Positions 7,483-18,630 of a stretch of 64,000 bases of DNA are shown here, one piece after another. Every line of letters begins with the position of its first letter. The stretch's first letter is position 1. Below the pieces are notes generated by a model. The model saw only the letters and a list, made by a program, of their open reading frames with translations, did no database searches and had not been told where the DNA came from. A program made the translations under genes and the position numbers. Origin of the DNA: Lelliottia amnigena (GTDB lineage Bacteria; Pseudomonadota; Gammaproteobacteria; Enterobacterales; Enterobacteriaceae). Location of the stretch: contig LR134135.1 of NCBI GenBank assembly GCA_900635465.1, positions 3,782,001-3,846,000 on the forward strand. Direction: 5' to 3'.

Positions 7483-9777
7483 TTAAATCGCCTGGGTGAA
7501 GGTCCGCGAAATCACGTCCTGCTGCTGCTCGCGAGTGAGCGCATTAAAGCGCACCGCGTAGCCTGAAACGCGGATCGTCAGGTTCGGGTAATTCTCCGGA
7601 TGCTCAATCGCATCCATCAGCATTTCGCGGTTCATCACGTTAACGTTCAGATGCTGTCCGCCTTCAATGGACGCTTCATGGTGGAAATACCCATCCAGCA
7701 GCCCGACCAGGTTGGTTTTGCGCACGCCCTCATCTTTGCCCAGCGCCTGCGGCACGATAGAGAACGTATACGAAATCCCGTCTTTGGCGTAGGTGAACGG
7801 CAGTTTCGCCACCGACGTTAACGACGCCACCGCCCCTTTGCGGTCACGCCCGTGCATCGGGTTCGCCCCTGGCGCAAACGGCGTGCCGCCGCGGCGTCCG
7901 TCCGGCGTGTTGCCGGTCTTCTGCCCGTACACCACGTTAGAGGTGATGGTCAGTATCGACTGGGTAGGCACGGCGTTGCGATAGGTTGGCAGCGCCTGAA
8001 TTTTCTTCATAAAGCGCTCAACGAGGTCACAGGCGATGCTGTCCACGCGATCGTCGTTATTACCGTACTGCGGATATTCCCCGGTGATAACGAAATCCAC
8101 CGCCAGACCGGTATGGTCGCGTACCGGCTGGACCGTCGCGTATTTGATAGCGGACAGCGAATCGGCTGCAACGGATAACCCGGCGATCCCGCAGGCCATA
8201 GTGCGATGCACGTCGCGGTCATGCAGCGCCATCAGCGAGGCTTCGTAGCTGTATTTATCATACATATAGTGAATGAGATTCAGCGCGCTGATGTATTGCA
8301 CCGCCAGCCAGTCCATGAAGTGATCCAGGCTCGCCATCACCGTGTCGTAATCCAGCACATCGTCCAGCAGCGGCGCGGTTTTCGGCCCGACCTGGATTTT
8401 CAGCTTTTCATCCACACCGCCGTTGATCGCATACAGCAGGATCTTGGCGAGGTTGGCGCGCGCACCGAAGAACTGCATCTGCTTACCAATCACCATCGGG
8501 CTGACGCAACAGGCAATGGCGTAATCATCGCTGTCAAAGTCGGTTCGCATCAGATCGTCGTTTTCGTACTGCAACGATGAGGTGGCAATCGACATTTGTG
8601 CGGCATATTTTTTAAAAGCAATCGGCAACTCTTCTGACCACAGGATCGTCAGATTCGGCTCCGGCGCAGGCCCCATCGTGTTCAGCGTATGAAGATAGCG
8701 GAACGATGATTTACTCACCAGCGTGCGGCCATCCCGCCCCATGCCACCGATCACTTCCGTCGCCCAAATCGGATCGCCAGAGAAAAGCGTGTCGAATTCC
8801 GGGGTACGCAGGAAGCGCACCATGCGGATCTTCATAATGAAATGGTCGATCAGCTCCTGCGCCTGGATCTCATTCAGGCGTCCTGCCTGCATATCGCGCT
8901 CAATATAAATATCGATAAATGTCGCCGTGCGACCGAGCGACATCGCCCCGCCGTTTTGCGATTTCACCGCGGCCAGATAGGCAAAGTACAGCCACTGCAC
9001 CGCTTCCTGTGCGTTCATGGCTGGACGCGAGAGATCAAAGCCGTAGTTCGCCGCCATCTCCTGAATTTGCAGCAGCGCGCGGCGGTGCTCAGACAACTCT
9101 TCGCGCAGGCGGATCGTGGCTTCGAGATCGTCGCCACGCTCCATTTTCGACTGGAGATCGGCAAACTGCAGTTCGCGCTCGCGTACCAGATAGCGAATGC
9201 CGTACAGCGCTACGCGGCGGTAATCACCAATAATACGCCCGCGACCGTAGCCATCCGGCAAGCCGGTGAGCACACCCGATTTACGGCAGCGCATCATATC
9301 CGGCGAATAGACGTCAAATACGCCCTGGTTATGTGTTTTACGCAGATGCGTGAACAGATATTCGAACTGCGGATCCATTTCACGTCCGTAGGCTTCGAAG
9401 GAGCTGCGGATCATGTTGATCCCGCCGTAGGGATGCAGCGCGCGCTTCAGCGGTTTATCCGTCTGCAAACCCACGACAGTTTCGAGATCCTTGTCGATAT
9501 AACCAGGCGCATGAGCGGTGATGGTGGTGGCGACGTTCAAATCGAAATCGACCGGCGCATGCGTGGCATTTTCCTGTCGAATACCGTCCATCACTTTATG
9601 CCACAGCGCCGTCGTAGCAGGCGTCGCCTGCGCAAGGAAGGATTCGTCGCCTTCGTATGGGGTATAGTTGTGCTGAATAAAATCACGCACATCGATCGTG
9701 TTTTGCCATTCATTGGTGCGGAACCCGGCCCACGCGTCGCTGTACGGCGTCGCGCTGATATCTATATTAACCTTCAT
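7483..9777 (-). CDS. tdcE: 2-ketobutyrate formate-lyase / pyruvate formate-lyase 4
   Basis: A 764-residue glycyl-radical enzyme, the same length as K-12 TdcE. It cleaves 2-oxobutyrate (and pyruvate) with CoA to propionyl-CoA (acetyl-CoA) and formate under anaerobic conditions. The adjacent active-site cysteines are in [13 protein letters not shown], and the radical-bearing glycine is about residue 739 in RVSGYAVRF. It needs activation by the PflA activase, which is encoded elsewhere. It follows tdcD with 15 bases between. It is the last gene of the operon here, whereas E. coli continues with tdcF and tdcG. Confidence 0.97.
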   Translation of the reverse strand: MKVNIDISATPYSDAWAGFRTNEWQNTIDVRDFIQHNYTPYEGDESFLAQATPATTALWHKVMDGIRQENATHAPVDFDLNVATTITAHAPGYIDKDLETVVGLQTDKPLKRALHPYGGINMIRSSFEAYGREMDPQFEYLFTHLRKTHNQGVFDVYSPDMMRCRKSGVLTGLPDGYGRGRIIGDYRRVALYGIRYLVRERELQFADLQSKMERGDDLEATIRLREELSEHRRALLQIQEMAANYGFDLSRPAMNAQEAVQWLYFAYLAAVKSQNGGAMSLGRTATFIDIYIERDMQAGRLNEIQAQELIDHFIMKIRMVRFLRTPEFDTLFSGDPIWATEVIGGMGRDGRTLVSKSSFRYLHTLNTMGPAPEPNLTILWSEELPIAFKKYAAQMSIATSSLQYENDDLMRTDFDSDDYAIACCVSPMVIGKQMQFFGARANLAKILLYAINGGVDEKLKIQVGPKTAPLLDDVLDYDTVMASLDHFMDWLAVQYISALNLIHYMYDKYSYEASLMALHDRDVHRTMACGIAGLSVAADSLSAIKYATVQPVRDHTGLAVDFVITGEYPQYGNNDDRVDSIACDLVERFMKKIQALPTYRNAVPTQSILTITSNVVYGQKTGNTPDGRRGGTPFAPGANPMHGRDRKGAVASLTSVAKLPFTYAKDGISYTFSIVPQALGKDEGVRKTNLVGLLDGYFHHEASIEGGQHLNVNVMNREMLMDAIEHPENYPNLTIRVSGYAVRFNALTREQQQDVISRTFTQAI

Positions 9778-9792
9778 GATTTTCTCTCTGTA

Positions 9793-11001
9793 TCAGGCGT
9801 AAACAGCGGCTGAATGAACCTTTCCAAGACGAATGGCATCCAGCGCGATCATTTTTTCTTCGTTAGTGGGGATGACGGCACACGGCACACATGAATCATC
9901 CGTCGTGATGATTCGTTCGCCAGCGCTGCCCGGTAGGGCATTTTTCAGCGGATCCAATGTGATGCCGAAAACCTTCAGGCGATCCGTCACCAACTGGCGG
10001 ATCAGCGTTGAGTTCTCGCCAATGCCACCGGTAAAGATCACGCCGTCCAGACGGTGAAGTGACGCGGCGTGCCCGGCAATATGCCGCGCGATGCGATGCA
10101 CAAACGTCTCAATCGCTAATCGCGCGCGCTCGTGCCCGGCATGCCACGCTTTTTCAAGCGTACGCAGATCGGAAGAGAGGCCCGAGATCCCCAACAGGCC
10201 AGACTCTTTGTTCACCACGCGTTCCAGATCGTCCAGGGTCTGGCCGGTCTGTTGGGCAATCCACGCCATCGCGCCAAAATCCACATCGCCGCAACGCGTG
10301 CCCATCAGTAGCCCTTCCAGCGGCGTCATGCCCATTGAGGTATCGACACTTTCACCGTTACGCACGGCGCAAATGGATGCGCCATTGCCGAGGTGAGCAA
10401 TCACCAGGCCGCTGTCATGCTGTGGAATATTCAGCAAGGAATACGCCTGCTGGGCGACGTAACGATGTGACGTGCCGTGGAAACCGTAACGGCGCACGCC
10501 CAGCTCTTCGAAATAGCGGTACGGTAAGCCGTATAAATATGCCTGCGGCGCTAGCGTCTGGTGGAAACTGGTATCAAAGACCGCCACCTGCTGGACGCCC
10601 GGGAAAAGATGCTTTGCCGCTTCCACGCCGCTGAGGTTGGCGTAGTTGTGTAGCGGGGCCAGCGGGGAAATCTCACGAATCTGGTCGATGACCTCGTCAG
10701 TGATCGGGGTGGACTCACTGAACACGCTGCCACCGTGAGCGATACGGTGGCCAATTAAGGCCACGCTGCCCATCAAATCGCGCGCTTCCAGTTCCAGGGC
10801 GATGGCAGCCAGCGCCCCTTCGTAGTCCTTGCGAGCCAGCGATGCTGGCTCGCCCCCGTTCACGGATATAAAGGCGTTTTCCGTGTTAACACCATCCGCG
10901 ATGCCGGTGATCAGCGCCTCACAGCTTGCCGCATCAAGCACCGAAAACTTCACAGAAGACGATCCACAGTTAATGACCAGTACAACCGGAAACTCAATCA
11001 T
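9793..11001 (-). CDS. tdcD: Propionate/acetate kinase TdcD
   Basis: A 402-residue acetate-kinase-family enzyme. It converts propionyl phosphate plus ADP to propionate plus ATP, the energy-yielding step of anaerobic threonine degradation. Family motifs are visible: the N-terminal [12 protein letters not shown] phosphate-binding loop, GHRIAHGG, the FHGTSHRYV signature and [10 protein letters not shown] near the C-terminus. The length equals K-12 TdcD. It lies between the transporter gene tdcC (30 bases) and tdcE (15 bases). Confidence 0.97.
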   Translation of the reverse strand: MIEFPVVLVINCGSSSVKFSVLDAASCEALITGIADGVNTENAFISVNGGEPASLARKDYEGALAAIALELEARDLMGSVALIGHRIAHGGSVFSESTPITDEVIDQIREISPLAPLHNYANLSGVEAAKHLFPGVQQVAVFDTSFHQTLAPQAYLYGLPYRYFEELGVRRYGFHGTSHRYVAQQAYSLLNIPQHDSGLVIAHLGNGASICAVRNGESVDTSMGMTPLEGLLMGTRCGDVDFGAMAWIAQQTGQTLDDLERVVNKESGLLGISGLSSDLRTLEKAWHAGHERARLAIETFVHRIARHIAGHAASLHRLDGVIFTGGIGENSTLIRQLVTDRLKVFGITLDPLKNALPGSAGERIITTDDSCVPCAVIPTNEEKMIALDAIRLGKVHSAAVYA

Positions 11002-11031
11002 GTCTTTACTCCGCTCTTCCTGAGCAATAAA

Positions 11032-12372
<1,341 letters not shown>

Positions 12373-12376
12373 TTAT

Positions 12377-13366
12377 TTATGCGTCGACGAGACCGGTAAT
12401 TTGGGAAACGCGTGAAAGATCGATATTACCACCGGAAATAATACTGACCGTTTTCCGTCCCTGAATATAATGATCCAATTTTCCACTTAATAATGCGGCG
12501 GTCGCTAATGCACCCGCGCCTTCGGTCACGACTTTATTGCGTTGAATAAGCGCCACCATGCTGTTACGAATATCGTCTTCGCTCACCAGGACAATGTCAT
12601 CGACTAATTCACGCACAATTTCAAACGTTAATTTCCCTGGACGAGAAACGTCACAGCCATCAGCTAAGGTGCTTGTCGTTCGATGGTTGGTTATTTCACC
12701 GGCATAATATGACGCCGCCATTCCATGAACATTTTCGGATTGCACACCGATAATATTAATTGTGGGGTTGATGGATTTTATGGCGGTAGCTATACCGGCA
12801 ATTAACCCGCCGCCGCCAATAGGCACAATCACATTATCGACGTCGTATAAATCTTCGAGGATCTCAAGACCAATCGTTCCCTGACCGGCAATCACCAGCG
12901 CATCATCGTAAGGTGGAATAAAGATACGTCCTTCCATCTCCACGATTTCACTGACTTTAGCGATGGTGTCGTTGAAGTTATCGCCATGCATGATCACTTC
13001 AGCCGAGTAGTCACGGGTCGCGGCCACTTTGGATTTTGGCGCCCCCATCGGCATTACCACTTTGCCGTCGATACCCAGCATAGCGCAGGAAAGGGAGACA
13101 CCCTGAGCATGGTTTCCTGCTGAACAGGCCACCACGCCTTTACGTCGTTCCGCTTCAGTCAACGAGCTTAATTTATTAAATGCCCCGCGGATTTTAAATG
13201 AACCCGTGCGCTGCATGTTTTCAAATTTCAGGAATATTTCACCTTTGCAACGCTCGCTAAGATAATTAGAACGTGGCATACCTGTTTTATATATTTTGCC
13301 AGCCAGTCGTTTGCGAGCAGCTTGTATGTCTTCAATCGTCACCGGAAGATCGTAAGTAATGTGCAT
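12377..13366 (-). CDS. tdcB: Catabolic threonine dehydratase TdcB
   Basis: A 329-residue PLP-dependent fold-type II enzyme that deaminates L-threonine to 2-oxobutyrate and ammonia. It is known in E. coli to be activated by AMP. The PLP lysine is Lys58 in [13 protein letters not shown], and the phosphate-binding glycine loop is IGGGGLIAG. The start at 13366 (MHITYDLPV) is chosen because it gives the K-12 length and has an AGAGGA ribosome site; the upstream in-frame extension is not supported. It is the first enzyme gene of the operon after tdcA. Confidence 0.97.
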   Translation of the reverse strand: MHITYDLPVTIEDIQAARKRLAGKIYKTGMPRSNYLSERCKGEIFLKFENMQRTGSFKIRGAFNKLSSLTEAERRKGVVACSAGNHAQGVSLSCAMLGIDGKVVMPMGAPKSKVAATRDYSAEVIMHGDNFNDTIAKVSEIVEMEGRIFIPPYDDALVIAGQGTIGLEILEDLYDVDNVIVPIGGGGLIAGIATAIKSINPTINIIGVQSENVHGMAASYYAGEITNHRTTSTLADGCDVSRPGKLTFEIVRELVDDIVLVSEDDIRNSMVALIQRNKVVTEGAGALATAALLSGKLDHYIQGRKTVSIISGGNIDLSRVSQITGLVDA

Positions 13367-13463
13367 ATAATCCTCTTTATAATAATATGATATTTTAAGC
13401 AAAGCCTGGGTGTCGACGCTTATAGAAATCGCCGGATAGTTAAAAATTTAAAAGCTGAGTACG

Positions 13464-14402
13464 TTATTCTGTTATGACAAATTGCTTTCGCCTTTCACTG
13501 TTTTGCGCAGAGTATTGCTTCGCTAACTCCACTAATACCGAAGCGGATTTTTTAATACGATAATTTTTTGACCATACTGCCGCATAGCGTGCGACAGGTA
13601 ATTTTTCTTCCACAGGGAGCACGATAAATTGATCGGAGCCAAAGGGAGCGATCATGTCACGGGGAATAACGGTGAGATAATCAGCGTTAAGCACCAGGTT
13701 ATAAATAGTGACAACGGAATCGGTCTGAACGATGTTTTCGATGCTGATGTGGTTATTCTGGAGGGTAGTGAGTAATTCTTTGTAATAGCCCATATCGGTT
13801 TGCGGCATCACCCACTGCTCATGCGTGAGCGATGCCAGGGTTGTCGGGCCGGTGCACGTTCGTGATTTGCTGGCCACCAACACAAATTCGGATTCAAACA
13901 GTGGCTCTACGTGCAAATCCTGCAGGAGCATTTCATCACTGAGCGTTCCAATAGCAAAATCCAGCCGCCCATCGCGAATCGCTGGCAAAAATGAAGAGAG
14001 CTGCGCTTCAAACATCGAGACTCGCGCTTTTGGGAACACTTCCTTGAATTTTTTGAGCATGCTGGAGAGGAAGGTAAAACCGATTAACGACGGATAACCG
14101 AACGACACGTCGATGACGGTGCTGAAGCTCAGGCTGTTCATCTCGCTGACCATGTTCTTCATTTCGCGGGTGATGGATTCTGAGTAAGCCAGTAGCGTTT
14201 GCCCGGCGCTGGTGAGCTTCACGCCCGTGTTTTTGCGCACAATCAGTTCGACGCCAAAGTAAGATTCGACATCGTTGATAATTTTGCTGACTGCTGGCTG
14301 CGTAAGGCCGAGTTGACGGGCGGCAGAACCAATGGATCCACTTTTAATGACTTCCTGAAATACAACGAGGTGTTGCGTTTTCGGTAGAATAATAGTGTTC
14401 AT
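13464..14402 (-). CDS. tdcA: LysR-family activator TdcA
   Basis: A 312-residue LysR-type activator, the same length as K-12 TdcA, encoded as the first gene of the operon it controls. The helix-turn-helix lies around residues 15-70 (SGSIGSAARQLGLTQPAVSK), with the effector domain after that. In E. coli tdc expression needs CRP, IHF, TdcA and low oxygen, with help from TdcR. A class II CRP site and a good -10 precede the gene here. Confidence 0.96.
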   Translation of the reverse strand: MNTIILPKTQHLVVFQEVIKSGSIGSAARQLGLTQPAVSKIINDVESYFGVELIVRKNTGVKLTSAGQTLLAYSESITREMKNMVSEMNSLSFSTVIDVSFGYPSLIGFTFLSSMLKKFKEVFPKARVSMFEAQLSSFLPAIRDGRLDFAIGTLSDEMLLQDLHVEPLFESEFVLVASKSRTCTGPTTLASLTHEQWVMPQTDMGYYKELLTTLQNNHISIENIVQTDSVVTIYNLVLNADYLTVIPRDMIAPFGSDQFIVLPVEEKLPVARYAAVWSKNYRIKKSASVLVELAKQYSAQNSERRKQFVITE

Positions 14403-14431
14403 TATATTCTGCTCTTATTTCCGTATCCCGA

Positions 14432-14481
14432 TGCATAATTGTACCCATTAATGATGAATGAGGGATGTGCTGTTACTCACA
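14432..14481 (-). promoter_or_regulatory. tdcA promoter with class II CRP site
   Basis: On the minus strand the -10 element TACAAT lies at 14438-14443. A CRP half-site pair, TGTGC-N6-TCACA in the plus-strand reading, lies at 14466-14481. Its centre at 14473.5 is about 41.5 bases before a start expected near 14432, the standard class II spacing. This matches the known catabolite control of tdc in E. coli. Confidence 0.8.
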
Positions 14482-15042
14482 AATTACTTTTCAACCGAGT
14501 TCACTCACCCCAAAAAACCAATTTAAAATCATAATTATCAACAAGTTATAATTACATCAATCGTTGTATTGCCTGATATTGATCAACTAAATTGCCAGAG
14601 ATAATTTTATTTTATGGGGATAACCAAGGTGTAGTTATGGAAATTATCAACCAGGAATAAAGGCTATATTTCAGACAATTAAAGTTTAATAATTAATCGT
14701 TAATCCGATTAAACAATTTTATGGTTTATCAAATAAAATTATAAAATTAGGTTTTGATAAGTGGAAAGAGTAGAACGCGTCACACATTCACATGCTAAAT
14801 GTATTGAATATGCAATTATCATTAATGAATAAGAAAAAAATCAGACACAGAAAATACACAAAATTAACATCAATCCAACACCAAAAAATTGCCATTTTGC
14901 AGTGTGTAATTTTGTGATTGAGATCGTTAACTTGTTCGATGGAGCAGGATTTAAATGAAAAGCAGTGAAATGTGCTTACTGTCGCAAATATGAGAATTCT
15001 TCTTGATGACTAACGAGTACCTTCTTACCCCCAGAAGCCCAA
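14482..15042. other. AT-rich intergenic region between tdcA and rnpB
   Basis: About 560 bases with no credible gene on either strand. E. coli has tdcR divergent from tdcA, then yhaB and yhaC; none is recognisable here. The stretch 14500-14990 is strikingly AT-rich compared with its surroundings, which would suit H-NS or IHF binding. I could not pick a clear IHF consensus. Confidence 0.5.
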
Positions 15043-15149
15043 AACCACCCAAGCGGAGTTTTATAAAACGCTGAAACTGGTCGATAACCCGCTTTCTTTT
15101 GGGTAAAAGGTCATGGACAGTCATTCCTCTGCTGCCCCGATGACTCAAA

Positions 15150-15182
15150 AGCAAAAACCCCGCCGAAGCGGGGTTTTATAAG
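15150..15182 (-). terminator. Second rnpB terminator (repeat copy 2)
   Basis: AAAACCCCGC and GCGGGGTTTT with a short CGAA-type loop form a strong stem with T/A-runs on both sides. A decayed third version sits at about 15043-15068. Confidence 0.8.
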
Positions 15183-15261
15183 AGTTGAAGCTGACCGAAA
15201 AGCCGCTTTCTTTCATAAAGAGCGTCGTGGACAGTCATTCATCTGGTTGACTAGCTCATAG

Positions 15262-15301
15262 CAAAACGCCCTGCTCAGTTTGCACTGTGCAGGGCGTTTT
15301 G
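15262..15301 (-). terminator. Primary rnpB terminator
   Basis: AAAACGCCCTGC and GCAGGGCGTTTT flank a 14-base loop just past the mature 3' end of rnpB. The A-run on the left becomes the T-run for minus-strand transcription. Confidence 0.85.
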
Positions 15302-15307
15302 TTGAAT

Positions 15308-15686
<379 letters not shown>

Positions 15687-15693
15687 GGCGCGA

Positions 15694-15722
15694 AGTATAG
15701 AGGGTTTGCGCGCCGCTGTCAC
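15694..15722 (-). promoter_or_regulatory. rnpB promoter
   Basis: On the minus strand, -35 GTGACA (15717-15722) and -10 TATACT (15694-15699) have a 17-base spacer. The RNA start is 8 bases downstream at 15686. The -35 box overlaps the garK stop codon (15719-15721). Confidence 0.85.
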
Positions 15723-16864
15723 CCTTGCGTGCGCATCCCCACCTGCAAAGTAGCGGCAATATTACGCGAAGACCGATAAATATTGTCATAGGCCCCACGG
15801 AATGCCTCTTCCAGCGAGCCAATACTGTTCAGCACGCTAAATACGGCATCGATACCATATTGATGCACAACACCAACATCAGGGGTCAAACTGCCCGCAA
15901 TACCGATAACGGGTTTATGGTATTTTTTGGCGACATTCGCCACCCCCACAGGCACTTTTCCGTGGATACTCTGGCTGTCGAGGCGGCCCTCGCCGGTCAA
16001 CACCAGGGTGCAATCGTGGATATGTTCTTCCAGGTTCAATGCCTGGGTGACAATCTCAATCCCGCTGCGCAATTCTGCACCCAGGAACGCCATCAGAGCC
16101 GCGCCCATACCGCCTGCGGCACCCGAACCGGGCACGTTTTTAACGTCGATATGCAGAGACTGCTTAATGACGTCCGCGAAATGGCTAAGATTTTTATCCA
16201 GCTCAACAATTTTCGCTTCGTCGGCCCCTTTTTGCGGGCCAAAAATACGCGAGGCCCCGTGTTCACCCACCAGCGTATTGGTCACATCGCAGGCCACGCG
16301 GATAGTGCAATCTTTCAGACGCGGATCCAGTCCGGACACATCGATGCTGTTGAGCGCCATCAGACTGCCGCCGCCAAAGGCAATCGCTTTGCCGTTCGCG
16401 TCACACAGTTTGGCCCCCAGCGCCTGCATCATGCCGGCCCCACCATCGTTCGTGGCGCTGCCGCCAATACCGATAATGATATTTCGTGCGCCTTTATCCA
16501 GCGCATCCAGAATCAGCTCGCCCGTTCCACGCGATGTGGTGATCAGCGGATTGCGTTGTGCGGCAGGAACAAGCGCCAGACCGCTGGCAGCGGCCATTTC
16601 GATAATCGCCGTTGCGCCGTCGCCAGAAATCCCCCAGCAGGCTTTTACTTTTTCGCCCAGTGGCCCTGTGACAACCGCGTGTTGTTCTGTCCCTTGCGTG
16701 GCGGCAATCATGGCTTCGACCGTGCCTTCGCCACCGTCGGCGACAGGCACAGAAACATACTGAGCATCAGGAAATATTTCCCGAAATCCTTTTTCTATGG
16801 CCTGAGCTACCTCGGCGGCAGACAGGCTTTCTTTATAAGAGTCAGGGGCGATTACGATTTTCAT
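15719..16864 (-). CDS. garK: Glycerate 2-kinase GarK
   Basis: A 381-residue glycerate kinase (GarK/GlxK family), the same length as K-12. It phosphorylates D-glycerate to 2-phosphoglycerate, the last step of the D-galactarate/D-glucarate pathway. The N-terminus MKIVIAPDSYKESLSAAEVA and the loops GIGGSATNDGGAGM and LTGEGRLDSQS are family hallmarks. It is the last gene of garPLRK, 60 bases after garR. Its stop overlaps the rnpB promoter. Confidence 0.96.
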   Translation of the reverse strand: MKIVIAPDSYKESLSAAEVAQAIEKGFREIFPDAQYVSVPVADGGEGTVEAMIAATQGTEQHAVVTGPLGEKVKACWGISGDGATAIIEMAAASGLALVPAAQRNPLITTSRGTGELILDALDKGARNIIIGIGGSATNDGGAGMMQALGAKLCDANGKAIAFGGGSLMALNSIDVSGLDPRLKDCTIRVACDVTNTLVGEHGASRIFGPQKGADEAKIVELDKNLSHFADVIKQSLHIDVKNVPGSGAAGGMGAALMAFLGAELRSGIEIVTQALNLEEHIHDCTLVLTGEGRLDSQSIHGKVPVGVANVAKKYHKPVIGIAGSLTPDVGVVHQYGIDAVFSVLNSIGSLEEAFRGAYDNIYRSSRNIAATLQVGMRTQG

Positions 16865-16924
16865 AGTTGTAGCCTGTTACTGCACGCGGCAAAAATACCG
16901 GGCGCGTTCCCGCGCCCGTCTTTG

Positions 16925-17815
16925 TTAGCGAGTGACTTCCACTTTCGCCAGTTTTTCGTAGTAGCAAGCAATGGCGCTATGGTCGGCATTACCCAGGCCA
17001 TCGGCACGCAGCGCCTGCATCATCTCCATCACCGCAGCGGTGAGCGGCAATTGCGCGCCGACGCCGTGCGAAGTATCCAGGGCGTTCGCCAGATCTTTGA
17101 TATGCAGGTCGATACGGAAACCCGGCTTGAAATTGCGATCCATCACCATCGGCGCTTTGGCATCCAGCACGGTGCTTCCCGCCAGCCCGCCACGAATCGC
17201 CTGATACACCAGATCCGGGTTAACCCCCGCTTTGGTGGCCAGGGTCAGCGCTTCGGACATCGCAGCGATGTTCAACGCCACAATCACCTGGTTTGCCAGC
17301 TTGGTAACGTTGCCCGCACCGATATCACCGGTGTGCACAACGGAACCGGCCATGGATTTCAACAGGTCGTAATATTTGTCGAACGTGCCTTTATCGCCGC
17401 CTACCATCACGGACAGCGTTCCGTCGATGGCTTTTGGCTCACCGCCGCTGACCGGTGCGTCCAGCATTTCGACGCCCTTCGCTTTTAGCGCATCGCTGAT
17501 TTCGCGACTCGCCAGTGGCGCAATAGAACTCATGTCGATGAGTACCAGGCCCGGTTTCGCGCCTTCGATCAGGCCGTTCTCACCCAGCGCCACTTCTTTG
17601 ACGTGGGGGGAGTTTGGCAGCATGGTGATCACGACATCGCACTGCTCAGCAATCGCTTTTGCGGTGGTGGCCGTTTCTGCGCCAGCGGCAATCAACTCAG
17701 CAATCACTTCTGGATTACGGTCAGAAACCACCAGCGAGTAACCGGCCTTGATGAGGTTTTTACTCATTGGTTTACCCATGATACCCAGGCCAATAAAACC
17801 AACTTTCATTGTCAT
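16925..17815 (-). CDS. garR: Tartronate semialdehyde reductase GarR
   Basis: A beta-hydroxyacid dehydrogenase that reduces tartronate semialdehyde to D-glycerate with NAD(P)H. The N-terminal nucleotide-binding motif is GFIGLGIMGKPM, the substrate motif is DAPVSGGEPKA, and the catalytic lysine lies in GAGNVTKLANQ. From 17815 it has 296 residues (MTMKVGF...); an internal ATG two codons later would give the 294-residue K-12 form. It sits 29 bases after garL, in pathway order. Confidence 0.96.
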   Translation of the reverse strand: MTMKVGFIGLGIMGKPMSKNLIKAGYSLVVSDRNPEVIAELIAAGAETATTAKAIAEQCDVVITMLPNSPHVKEVALGENGLIEGAKPGLVLIDMSSIAPLASREISDALKAKGVEMLDAPVSGGEPKAIDGTLSVMVGGDKGTFDKYYDLLKSMAGSVVHTGDIGAGNVTKLANQVIVALNIAAMSEALTLATKAGVNPDLVYQAIRGGLAGSTVLDAKAPMVMDRNFKPGFRIDLHIKDLANALDTSHGVGAQLPLTAAVMEMMQALRADGLGNADHSAIACYYEKLAKVEVTR

Positions 17816-17844
17816 AATTGCGTCTCTCTTTATCTCAGTGGTGG

Positions 17845-18615
17845 TTATTTTTTAAAGGAATCGGCGAGCTTCTGCGTGGCAGAGCGGAACACGCCAAGGT
17901 CACTGCCGACGGCAACAAATGTTGCGCCCCATTCCAGGTAACGACGGGCGTCCGCTTCAACAGGTGCAAGGATGCCGCTCGGCTTGCCGTGCGCTTTTGC
18001 ACGTTCAAAAATGTGTTGAATAGCGCGTTGCACTTCCGGGTGGTTGGCATTGCCGAGATGTCCGAACGCCGCTGCCAGGTCGCTTGGGCCAACAAAGATG
18101 CCGTCTACGCCGTCAGTTGCCGCGATGGCATCAACGTTATCCACGCCGTGCTGGCTCTCGATCTGCACCAGAATCGTGATGTTCTTGTTGGACTGCGCAA
18201 AATAGTCCGGCACGGTGCCAAACATATTGGCGCGATGAGAAACCGATACGCCGCGAATACCTTCAGGCGGATAGCGGGTAGACACCACGGCCTGAACCGC
18301 CTCTTCCACACTTTCAACGAACGGGATCAGGAAGTTATAGAAACCGATATCCAGCAAGCGCTTGATGATCACCGGCTCATTCGTCGGCACGCGTACCACC
18401 GGCGCGCTGTGGCTGCCCTTGAGCGCCATCAGCTGCGGGATGAAGGTGGTGATATCGTTCGGCGCATGTTCGCCGTCCAGTACCAGCCAGTCAAATCCGG
18501 CCAGACCAAGCACTTCGGTGCTGATGGGGCTTGCCAGCGCAGACCAGCAGCCAATCTGAATCTCTTTCGCCGCCAGGGCCGCTTTAAACTTGTTCGGGAA
18601 AATATCGTTACTCAT
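17845..18615 (-). CDS. garL: 2-dehydro-3-deoxyglucarate aldolase GarL
   Basis: A 256-residue HpcH/HpaI-type class II aldolase, the same length as K-12. It splits 5-keto-4-deoxy-D-glucarate (or the 2-keto form) into pyruvate and tartronate semialdehyde. The catalytic His50 is in [12 protein letters not shown], and metal-binding acidic residues are expected in [11 protein letters not shown] and [12 protein letters not shown]. It lies between garP and garR in an operon whose order follows the pathway. Confidence 0.96.
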   Translation of the reverse strand: MSNDIFPNKFKAALAAKEIQIGCWSALASPISTEVLGLAGFDWLVLDGEHAPNDITTFIPQLMALKGSHSAPVVRVPTNEPVIIKRLLDIGFYNFLIPFVESVEEAVQAVVSTRYPPEGIRGVSVSHRANMFGTVPDYFAQSNKNITILVQIESQHGVDNVDAIAATDGVDGIFVGPSDLAAAFGHLGNANHPEVQRAIQHIFERAKAHGKPSGILAPVEADARRYLEWGATFVAVGSDLGVFRSATQKLADSFKK

Positions 18616-18630
18616 CGCTTATACCTTCAA

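Larger units (their letters stand above)
15043..15301 (-). repeat. Tandem repeats of the rnpB 3' end
   Basis: The 3' end of RNase P RNA plus its terminator is repeated downstream. The conserved core TGGACAGTCATTC occurs at 15341 (inside rnpB), 15228 and 15114, giving a period of 113-114 bases. The core GAAGCTGACC is at 15312 and 15187, with a degenerate GAAACTGG at 15073. E. coli K-12 is known to carry 113-base repeats of the same kind after rnpB. Copy 3 is the most degenerate; no fourth copy is visible. Confidence 0.85.

Noticed and set aside
8842..9813. A 323-codon frame opposite tdcE
   Set aside because: Antisense shadow of a well-identified glycyl-radical enzyme gene.
15725..17488. A 587-codon open frame opposite garK and garR
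   Set aside because: It spans two real genes and the gap between them in reverse, with low-complexity His/Arg/Gln-rich translation typical of an antisense shadow.
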